From NCBI GenBank assembly GCA_905221605.1, contig CAJNDS010002835.1, positions 64,001-128,000 on the forward strand: a DNA stretch of 64,000 bases, given 5' to 3'. Under the pieces are notes generated by a model. That model saw only the letters and a list, made by a program, of their open reading frames with translations. It did not search any database and was not told the origin of the DNA. This document shows, one piece after another, positions 57,401 through 64,000 of the stretch. This stretch comes from Symbiodinium natans. Taxonomy: Eukaryota; Sar; Dinophyceae; Suessiales; Symbiodiniaceae. Position numbers and translations under genes: made by a program. Positions within the stretch are counted from its first letter, which is position 1, and the number at the start of each line of letters is the position of its first letter.

Positions 57401-60372
57401 GCGCACACTGAGCCGCAGCAGTGTTGGGAAGTAGCCTTCTGAATTGTCCTCTTTCCAAAAGTTAAACATGAACTACGGAGACAGCAGAGACTGCAGCAAC
57501 TGTAGACCCCTTGCCACCACTCCATTGATACCTCCTTTGGCACTGTCCTTTTCTGGGTTTACACTGATTTGGTACACTCTTTTTAGGGTCTCATCGTGTG
57601 ACTTCTCGGGAGTCCTCCTGAGGCCACCCTCGGCCCGGTAGCGGCCGGTTCACGCTCAACCAGATCTATTCCCTGCTCTTCGAGGCGCTGGTAAATATTT
57701 CAGCATAATCGAGGGATGCTGTGTTTCATATTAATATACGCACTTATATACATATATATATATATATATTTCTATGATATGAGTTTTTCCAAAAAATGTA
57801 CAGCCATGAAGGGGCTGCCAGGCTTGGTGAATCGGTGGATGTATGGATCTATGCGGTCAACCAAAGTGGGCCGAAGCTTTGAGCTTTGTTTTACTCAGCA
57901 GCAGAAGGTTCGAAAAACAGAAGAGCTGACAAAACCGCAGTAACCAGATGTCGCACATGTTTTTTTTTGGCAGAAGTTTTGCCAAACAAAACATGTCGTT
58001 TTAGTTTTTGTTCTCAAATCTTTTTTCCTCTCAGGTGCCCAGCGGGCTCATGCCCAGCCACTTCGAAGCGGCCGGGGGAGTGCTATCGTGTGCTCCTCCT
58101 ACTAAGTGCAGTCCCCTTCTTTGAGAGAGAGAGAGAGAGAGCGCCTTCTCTCCTCATCCTCTTCTCATCTCTCTTTTGTTGATATAGCTCTCTGTGCTTT
58201 TTTATGCGCCTTCAATATTTCTTCTTACACGAAGAGAATTTTCACGATTTTTGTGCTGAGAGCTCTGCAGGCTTTCGTGGAGGACGAGCCCATCCTGCGA
58301 CCTGGCACAAGAGAACTCGCGAGGGCAATATAGGGCAGCCAGCAAGTCCCGGTGAGGAGTTAGACGGGGCGCGGGTGGTTGCTCATTTGTTCCAGCAACA
58401 CGACTTGCTTGTGACATCAGTACACTTTGCTGCAGTTTCCGGGTGAACAGCACATGCAGACTCGGACTTACAGGGTTGAAATGGTTCAGAGAGGCGATGG
58501 CTGTCGTCGAACACGGCGAAGCTGCGCCAGGGAGGTAGCGGTGAGGCGGTGGAGTTCCTCGTTGACCAACAAGTGGACGCTTTTGACACCATGACTTTGA
58601 CAGAGCACAGTGAGCACGTCATGCACATCCTCTGCAGGTCTGGACAGCCCTGAGCTCGGCACCTTTCGGGAAGCAGCACAAAGCGCCCCAGGATACTCGG
58701 ATTCGACGGTTTTCGTTGTCGTCTTTCTTCGCCTGCAGTTGCTTGCAATCACAAATAAATCCAGACAAAGCAATCATGGGGTCTCACAGATGCCCATCTG
58801 CCCAACGGTGCCCTTTTGGAATTACCGCCCCCAATACACAGCTTTGAAGAATCCTCCTGAACAGGCCCCGAATCAGATTCACTCATTAATTAGCGAGATG
58901 AAAAGGGGTCGACCACTGGTCCACTGGTCCCTGGCCGTCGGGCCTGCCAGGCTGGGGGATAAGCGGGGTGTAGGGTTCTTGTATCGCAAACGCCTTCAGG
59001 TTTGGGGCCTGGGGCGTCGGCAGATGTGCCATGTAGGGGCCGCAAGCTGACAACAACCTACGTGCCAGGCAAATAGAAGCGCACAGGAGACAGGAGTTCA
59101 CGGAGTTCACGGAGTTCACCAACACCTTTTCGGATGCCAATTCATGGGGTGGGCCGCCCTACCCGACCCCCTGAATGACCCCCGCAGAACTACAGACACC
59201 CCATGACACCCCCGCAGAACCCGACGAGCCCCGCATAGCCACGCAGAACCTATAGGGAAGACTACAATTGCCTTGTGGAAAAGTTCGCAGAACCGCCCGC
59301 TGCCTCGCAGAAGCGCGGCTGCCCCGCAAAGGATATTCAGAGGGCGCATAGACAGCCCACCCCATAAATTGGCGCCCCACCTTTGCAACGGATCCCCAAC
59401 TCCTCGCTTGCCCCCCTTGCTGCGCTGGGAGAGGAGTTCCTGGAAGGGACGCCCAAAGAGGCCGAGGCCAGCGTTGCCAGCACATTGCGAGGTATTGCGA
59501 ATGGTTTCCGGCTGGCAAACAAAGCGATGTCACAGCGATGTCTGCCGTTGTTTCCCCAGCACAGGTCGTTGATCTGATGCTGGGCGCCGTGGAGCGTGCG
59601 GTGGGGCTAGCAAACGGGACCCTCGGCATCTCGCAATGGGGAGTTGCACTTGGGCGCGAGTGTTTTCCTTTTCGTTTGTCTTGCGTGTTGACTTTTGTTG
59701 CTCCGTTCTACTGAAGTTCTACTTGTCACGTGGGAGCAACTGGGGAGCAGCTTACAGGAGTCTGCGCGAGAACGTCCGTGCCACGAAGCTGCTCGGAGGG
59801 CACTCTGCGTTTTGTGAGAGCGGCTTAAGTGAGGGCTGCTGTTTTGGAGTGGGTGCCAAAGGCTGCAGCTGTGGGGCGCCGCGCTTCCTATCACGCGCCC
59901 CTCGGACAGGAACGGAGCCACACGACGCCACGCCATGGCAGAGCATGTGAGCTCAGTTCATTCTCCTTACGTTCTTCCCTTTTGCGCCCTTGAGGCTGGG
60001 CGAGCCGGGATGAGGTGGACTTCGCCTGGTCGGCGAGCCACCGCATTGGCATCGCAGGTGCCACGTTGTTCGATGATTGTGCACGACCCCCCCCGGGTAT
60101 TTTGATGATGCAGAGAACCTCCAGTGTATAGCCTGCATAGCATGTCTGCAGATCGAGTTCCTCAAAAGCTGCAAGTAATGTCAGGAATGAAATGTTCGCA
60201 AGCAACTGTTTTTTTATCAACTGCCCTCGACCCTGGAGGTGACTGGCTCAGTGCAGTGCCATCCAGGGCTTCCACCATCGAGGCTGCGTGGCTGTCAGGC
60301 GTCCACATCGCCGACCACATCGCCGCTTGGATACTTGAGCATTCGAGCAAGATGCAGAGATGCAGATGTTGA
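41689..60372 (+). CDS. Renalase-like FAD/NAD(P)-dependent oxidoreductase, >=19 exons, with a ~14-kb intron
   Basis: Exons: 41689-41728, 41801-41839, 41981-42026, 42194-42223, 42288-~42380, ~56652-56800, 56905-56970, 57120-57254, 57360-57397, 57642-57684, 58035-58067, 58271-58296, 58494-58548, 58638-58691, 59434-59491, 59560-59605, 59862-59896, 59995-60057, 60239-60372. Phases agree except at the long intron. The joined N terminus gives a Rossmann FAD motif [17 protein letters not shown], then [19 protein letters not shown] and [18 protein letters not shown], as in renalase-like amine oxidase-fold flavoproteins. Later landmarks are [97 protein letters not shown], and the FAD-closing [20 protein letters not shown]. 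The substrate is unknown. The 5' start codon and a few residues next to the long intron are unresolved. Two halves of a once-separate locus is an alternative, but both carry complementary parts of one domain. Confidence 0.82.
42835..42943. repeat. CT-rich microsatellite
   Basis: (CT)n with CG and CCC interruptions, within the long intron. Confidence 0.95.
43060..45130. repeat. Four dispersed direct copies of a ~270-bp module
   Basis: Related blocks start near 43062, 43574, 44200 and 44872. Shared words are AGAGAATGCATAAC, CTAGATGAGCGAAG, GTTCCCCTGTTCCCT and GAAAGGAACAGACAAC. Copies 1-3 are close relatives and copy 4 is more diverged. The 240-400 bp between copies is CT/GA-rich. No coding potential beyond composition. 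Confidence 0.85.
45395..45590. repeat. (CTTCTC)n / (CT)n pyrimidine tract
   Basis: About 195 bases of almost pure pyrimidine on the + strand with a regular CTTCTC 6-bp period in the second half, inside the long intron. Such mirror-symmetric tracts can form triplex DNA. Confidence 0.95.
45645..46598. repeat. ~55-bp tandem repeat, ~17 copies
   Basis: The unit contains GGAAAACTGAGCTCCCAAAA, TGACAAATCGCAAGCAGTGT and a C run. Spacing between TGACAAATCG words is mostly 54-55 bases, and copies differ by 5-20%. It ends just before an isolated GGTTAGATAGTTTAGATAG motif at 46605. Confidence 0.92.
46601..46640. repeat. Isolated copy of the 9-bp TTTAGATAG motif
   Basis: AGGTTAGATAGTTTAGATAG followed by TTTAGG. 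It is the same string that builds the large inverted-repeat field 8.4 kb downstream in the same intron. Confidence 0.8.
46730..49060. repeat. ~0.9-kb direct repeats, three diverged copies
   Basis: The anchor CGTTTGGGAACAA recurs at about 46868, 47843 and 48715, and TTAATCAGTTAAAAGG with the following 120 bp recurs at about 47377 and 48331. The spacings are about 950-970 and 870 bp. The sequence is rich in GA/CT and its long minus-strand Leu/Ser/Phe frames are repeated with it. No domain is visible. Confidence 0.85.
49080..49135. repeat. Near-perfect hairpin, 25-bp arms
   Basis: The left arm 49080-49104 (TTGGTACTGTTGAACCGCC, then TTGTTT) pairs with 49111-49135, 24 of 25 positions, around a TAGAGG loop. 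A third, slightly diverged copy of the left arm lies at about 49163-49190. Confidence 0.93.
49202..49419. mobile_element. AT-rich ~200-bp MITE-like segment
   Basis: About three quarters A+T in otherwise GC-rich or balanced DNA. Near its ends TCTCCAGATTTACC (about 49222) is mirrored by GGTAAATCTAGAGA (about 49405). Inside, AACTAAATTATTTAAATTG and AATTAAATTATTTAAATAC are related. No coding potential. It abuts the first unit of the 87-bp satellite. Confidence 0.55.
49420..54950. repeat. 87-bp satellite, ~63 tandem copies
   Basis: The unit contains TGCAAATACCACACAAAACG, GAAGAGGGTAGGAACAACTT, CGAAATTTGCCGGGATCCCC and TTGGCGCCCTGCCAAAGTCC. Spacing is 86-88 bases. Several types differ in the middle segment (CAACTTTG versus CAACCTTTACA), and some units lack the GCCCTGCCAAAGTCC part (near 50630, 51398, 52340). 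A block of about 570-950 bp recurs (compare about 50407-50760, 51180-51530 and 52120-52475). Because 87 is a multiple of three and stops are rare, long frames arise on both strands, one of about 920 codons. These are by-products, not genes. Confidence 0.97.
54960..56515. repeat. Field of 9-bp inverted repeats (TTTAGATAG / CTATCTAAA)
   Basis: Blocks of 2-6 copies of TTTAGATAG alternate with blocks of its reverse complement. The centres are GGGGCTCGT, GGGGCTTCC or CTTTCCGGGGAGGCC, and the separators are CCTCNTTTTNCCCAAAATCG. Each pair can fold into a 20-50-bp stem, and roughly a dozen such stems follow one another. Longer composite units of about 300-400 bp also repeat (about 55290, 55640, 55950 and 56300). 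Confidence 0.95.
57748..57771. repeat. (TA)n tract in an intron of the renalase-like gene
   Basis: Short TA run of a type also found in introns or gaps near 10618, 13342, 15122, 33146, 42398 and 56560. Confidence 0.85.
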
Positions 60373-60951
60373 CTGAAACATACTGAACGACCTCTTCTGC
60401 CCTTGAATGGCTGTGAGCCACATTTCCCTCGTTTGCTTTTGCTTTTGCGTTGGCTTGCGCGTTGGCTTTTGCGATGTTTGCCCCGGGCAATTCTCAGCTT
60501 TGAGGCGACTTCGAGCGGAGAGGACGCAGGCCTCCAGCTTGGCCGGTGCCCCCAGGATCGTCTTTCCTCTCTTCAGCTGAGCTCTCACGCACTTTAGCCA
60601 AACAACATACTCAGATACTGAATGAACAGGTCTGTTCAATGGCAAACGCTTTGTTCGTTAGAGACTTAGAGAGATCCGAGGCCAGGACGGGGGTGTCTTC
60701 GTACCCGTCGATGCAGATTTCGGCACAGCAGCCGGCGAGGCTGTGGCTCGACGTCCAAAAGAGACAAGCTCCCCAAAGGACCCTGGAAGAACTCCTGATA
60801 AAGTGCTCAAAGTTGCTCAAGAATCTTGAGCGGCAACGGCACCGTCAGTATTGTGAGGGAAATAAAGGCTGTTTGAGTGCTTCATGAACCTGCCAGTGAC
60901 AACATTGCCGAGGTGGCAACGTTAGGCGAAAATCTGAGGTTTGGGTGACCG
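60373..60951. other. Between-gene interval, unassigned
   Basis: A + strand frame near 60700-60840 (QPARLWLDVQKRQAPQRTLE, then ELLIKCSKLLKNLERQ) looks coding and helical and may be a 5' exon of the helicase gene or a separate small gene. GCTTTTGC-type short repeats lie near 60433-60475. Confidence 0.3.
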
Positions 60952-61946
60952 AGCCGTCGGAAGAGCCGAAGGGCACTTTCAAAGGCAAAGGTCGCAGCGG
61001 CAAGGCGCAAGGGAGCTGCGTGAAGACTTGGACAGGTGTAACTACATGCAATTACGTGCATGAAGGTGCGCACATGAAAGGTCATGAATTCGAAGCTTGT
61101 GAGAACGTGTGCAGAGTACATGTCTTTGATTGTCAGTGCGGCTGCCAGGGTTGGAAAGGCAAGGGCGGACGCGGTCGGGGACGGCCAGCCGCGCAGGCTA
61201 GCTGAAGGCCGCGCCTTTTCCGAGAGGCGGCCAGGCCCGAAAAAAAGCTCGAGAACCGTCGTGCTTTCCGTGCTTGTCGCATCTTTTACAAGCTGTTTTC
61301 TCGGGAGCTGAGTCACATCTGGGCATGTGAGTTTCGCGATGGTACAGCCTCGCAGCCATTATGTGGACCACCGGCACTTAAAGTGGAGAGCAGGAAGGTG
61401 CAGTCTTCTCTGCTCTCTGCGAGCCATGCAATTTGGTTGCGGCGCTGGCTATGCTGCGCCGGCTCAGTATGCCAATGGCTACGCTGGGTGGACTCCTCAA
61501 GTGCCACTTGGCGAACTCTGCCGCTCCTCTGCGGATCCGCTGATTCTGTACAGCTGAAGCGCTTCATCAGATTGAGTCTATAGACCTTGTATTGTGCTAC
61601 ATATATGTGTAAACATATGGTGCTTCGCTTCAATAGCTCCGCAGTTGAACTTTGCAAGCCCTTCGCTAGGCTGCCCTCCGGTGGACAGCCTGGCTGCATG
61701 GCCTACGCTGGAGGCCAGGCCGGAGGCTACACTGGAGGCTACACTGGTGGCTACACTGGCGGCTACACTGGAGGCCACACAGGCTACGGCGACGGCGACT
61801 CGCAGCAAGGGACCATTGCTCCCAACGGAAACAGTGGAAAGAAAGGAAGGGGAAAGGGCGATGGCAAGAAAGGCAAGAACGGCAAAGGAGGCCTGGATCA
61901 GTTTGTTTTTCCTCCGCTTGCTGCATTTGGGAATGGGCTGCTTGGC
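60952..61946 (+). CDS. Gly/Lys/Tyr-rich exons, probably the disordered N terminus of the helicase
   Basis: Four segments share a low-complexity RNA-binding style: EEPKGTFKGKGRSGKAQG (about 60960-61014), GWKGKGGRGRGRPAAQ (about 61140-61197, acceptor CCAG, GC donor), GAGYAAPAQYANGYAGWTPQ (about 61440-61500), and QAGGYTGGYTGGYTGGYTGG (within about 61708-61770), followed by KKGRGKGDGKKGKNGKGG. The TGGY repeats arise from a short tandem DNA repeat in frame. Gly-rich and RGG-like tails are common in DEAD-box helicases of the DDX5/DBP2 type. The helicase core begins about 170 bases later on the same strand. Linkage to the core is inferred; the exon phases between the two were not all resolved. Confidence 0.5.
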
Positions 61947-62119
61947 TAGGCGGTGACAGAGATCGGGCACAGGCATGGTCTGGGCAAGGCAACGTTGAGG
62001 CGAGGATCATTTGAAAGCAGAAGCAAACAAAGCACGTTTTTAAAGCGAGAGCACTCTCGAGTTGAGCTCCCCCCCCCACCAGAGCTCCGGCACAGGAGGC
62101 ACTTTCTGGCTTTGACGCC

Positions 62120-64000
62120 ATGTCGGCTGCAGCGAGCAGCTATGTCAAGAAGGCTCCCAAACAGGTGGGGGCACTTTCTGGTGGGGCCTCTTTATTGATG
62201 CTCTTTGATCCCACTATCCAAGCACCTTGCGGCCAAAGGTGAAGGCACCGGCGGAGATGAACGCGCCCTCGTACGAGGAGCGAAACCCATACCGTCTCAA
62301 GAACAACATCCGTGCCTGGCACACCGATGGCTCTACCACCTCGGTGCCCGACCCTTACGGCACCTATCCGGAGGCGGAAGACATCCCGGGCAGGAGTCTT
62401 GAATAAGCCCAGGTCCTTCGTGAGGTCGTAAATGCAGCGCATGGAAGAAACAAGATATACATATATGAGTTGTAAGTGTGTACATACACATATGTATATA
62501 TTCATGTAATTAATTTATTTTTTTGTATGTAACAACCGCCTCAGTAATTTTGGACCTAGGCTTTTGTTTCAGTGGCTGTTGCAAGAAGCGATGATTCGCA
62601 GCTTTCAAATGAGTAGAGCGGACCTCGAGAAATACGGCTGGCGACTTGAAGCTTAGTATGACATTAGCACATCTACTTGGCAGCAGATTGCAACAGGGTC
62701 AGGTTCGAAATTGTGGACTGCGTGCGGGAGTCAATCGTGCATACCTGGAACGCAGTGTCAGAATTCCGCGAAGAACATGGCTTCCAGAAATGGCCGCACT
62801 GTGTTCGCTGTGCCCTGACACTGGCACTGTTCGCTGCGCTGCCTTTGATCAGGCGCAGCTCCCACGGCCTCTCCTGGAGAGCTTCCGGCGTGCTGGCTTC
62901 CAAGCCCCCACAGCCATCCAGGCAACGCAGACTGTGACCGGGGTATTCCTCTGTTGTGCATCATGTGTGCATCATGGTCACAATGAGGAATGCCTGTACG
63001 ACTGTGCGATCTATTCTTAAGTGTTGCACGCCGTCTTGACAACAGAAGGTTTAACAGTAGAATGACACCGTTTTTTGGTTGCTTCCTTTCTTGGAACTTC
63101 ATTGGCACCTTAACACAGACTCTTGCAGGCACAGGTCTGGCCCATCCTGGACAACGGCTGGGATGTCATCGGCATCGCCAAGCCCCGCAGCTGAGAGAGC
63201 CTGAGTAGATTAGAGCTGTATGCCTATGGGGAGGGAAATGTATATATATATATACACGCATACATACATACATACATACATACATACATACATACATACA
63301 TACATACATACATACATACACATGCAACGTGTGTGTGTGTGTGTGTGTATTTTGTCATACTCTGTCATATGATAAATTTCAGTATAAATAAATAAATACA
63401 TATATATATATATATATATTCAAACCATTGTATATCTTGTCTATCTTGTATATAAAGTAGAATTGGGCGAGTAGCATCGAGTCGTCGAAACTCCAAGGCC
63501 GAAAGAGTCCGGAATTCCCCAAACCTAAAGCTTCTGGAGGACCGGCTCGGGCAAGACTCTGGGCTTCTTGGTCCCCGCTTACCGGTGGATGACCGCCAGC
63601 TACACCGCCGGCATCCGCACCTTGATTTTGGCACCCACGCGGGAGCTGGCCACGCAGATCCACGACGAGGCGAGCACAGATGCCATGTAAAGTTGAAGGT
63701 TATGTGGAACAAACAGCTGATAATTGTAGAGCACTGTATGGTGCAGTGACAACAGCAGTTCTCAGGAAGTGCAGGTCTTGGACGTGTCTTGCAAGGTGTT
63801 TCGAAATGCGTCGGCTTCAGAACAACTTTAAAAAGCATTTGAGAGGCCAGCAAGTTTGCCGGTGCCTCGGGCTTCTCCAGTGCCTGCGTCTACGGCGGCC
63901 AGCCCAAGCGCGAGCAATTGCCGGCCGTCCGGGCGGGCGCCCCGATCCTGGTGGCCACACCTGGGCGCCTCAACGACTTCCTGGAGTACAAGGCAGGGGA
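62120..64000 (+). CDS. DEAD-box-type RNA helicase core, 5' part (runs off right edge)
   Basis: ATP-dependent RNA helicases of this superfamily remodel RNA and RNPs. Exons: 62120-62164 (could start at an acceptor near 62132 if spliced to upstream exons), 62239-62373, 62853-62931, 63129-63181, 63540-63669, 63846-past 64000. Donors are GT once and GC four times; phases agree. The joined protein reads [20 protein letters not shown], then [20 protein letters not shown] and [17 protein letters not shown] (Q motif), [20 protein letters not shown] (motif I, Walker A), [13 protein letters not shown] (motif Ia), a GG motif in [13 protein letters not shown], and [15 protein letters not shown] (motif Ib). 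Motif II (DEAD) lies beyond the window, so the subtype is not settled; the layout and VPDP linker suggest the DDX5/DBP2 group. The aromatic before the Q motif is Tyr here. Confidence 0.88.
63240..63422. repeat. (TA)n, (ACAT)n, (GT)n and AT-rich microsatellites in a helicase intron
   Basis: TATATATA, then about 17 copies of CATA from 63258, then (GT)n near 63329-63347, then AATAAATAAATA and a second (TA)n near 63400-63419. It lies in the intron between the exons ending 63181 and starting 63540. Confidence 0.95.

Noticed and set aside
62590-62655. Exon-like frame [20 protein letters not shown] ending in a stop
   Set aside because: It has a good acceptor and reads well, but the exons at 62239 and 62853 join in phase to give a proper helicase linker and Q motif, leaving no place for it. 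It could be an alternative terminal exon.
1-64000. CRISPR array
   Set aside because: The regular arrays (55, 87, 112, 160 bp) are contiguous satellites without unique spacers between short conserved repeats, and no cas-like gene is present.
1-64000. Dinoflagellate spliced-leader sequence, tRNA or rRNA genes
   Set aside because: I looked by eye for the spliced-leader core and its reverse complement and for tRNA cloverleaf or conserved rRNA words and found none. A covariance-model scan could still find weak cases.

Overview
The window reads as nuclear DNA of a dinoflagellate; the species cannot be told. Three independent signs support this. First, a decayed nuclear copy of mitochondrial cox1 near the left end closely resembles dinoflagellate cox1, including the conserved N-terminal region used for dinoflagellate cox1 primers. 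Second, the genes are cut into many very short exons whose introns start with GC or GA about as readily as GT and end AG, usually with G as the first exon base. Third, every gene I can assemble lies on the + strand, the unidirectional arrangement known from dinoflagellate genomes. Degenerate TTTAGGG/CCCTAAA telomere-like sequence also occurs at internal sites.

Layout: 1-1.15 kb, edge of an unidentified low-complexity gene. 1.2-2.3 kb, cox1 nuclear copy (minus strand) with palindromes beside it. 4.4-5.2 kb, a short exon-like segment and a RING-finger exon. 6.9-8.1 kb, a 160-bp tandem array. 8.7-9.0 kb, the 3' end of a WW-domain gene. 9.2-15.0 kb, a complete IMP4 gene in 15 exons whose frame closes exactly, with a 2.4-kb inverted-repeat element in its fifth intron. 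16.1-20.6 kb, a 112-bp satellite of about 40 copies. 20.6-29.7 kb, mostly repeats and isolated exon-like segments I cannot name. 29.9-31.5 kb, a bestrophin-like channel gene. 32.6-38.5 kb, a membrane-protein gene of at least 15 exons, tentatively of the VTT/DedA (SNARE-associated Golgi) kind. 39.2-39.9 kb, an almost pure G tract. 41.7-60.4 kb, a renalase-like FAD-dependent oxidoreductase gene. 61-64 kb, a DEAD-box-type RNA helicase that runs off the right edge.

The most striking structure is the renalase-like gene. Its FAD-binding N-terminal exons (41.7-42.4 kb) and the rest of its exons (56.65-60.37 kb) are separated by about 14.2 kb. That gap holds pyrimidine tracts, a 55-bp array, 0.9-kb repeats, a long hairpin, an AT-rich element, an 87-bp satellite of about 63 copies and a 1.6-kb field of 9-bp inverted repeats. 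If it is one intron, a single splicing event must skip all of it.

The identifiable genes serve unrelated housekeeping roles: ribosome biogenesis (IMP4), RNA unwinding (helicase), ubiquitin transfer (RING), anion transport (bestrophin), redox chemistry (renalase-like) and membrane trafficking (VTT-like). I see no operon, CRISPR array, phage or defence system. All exon models were built by hand from reading frame, splice sites and remembered family motifs, and need transcript support.
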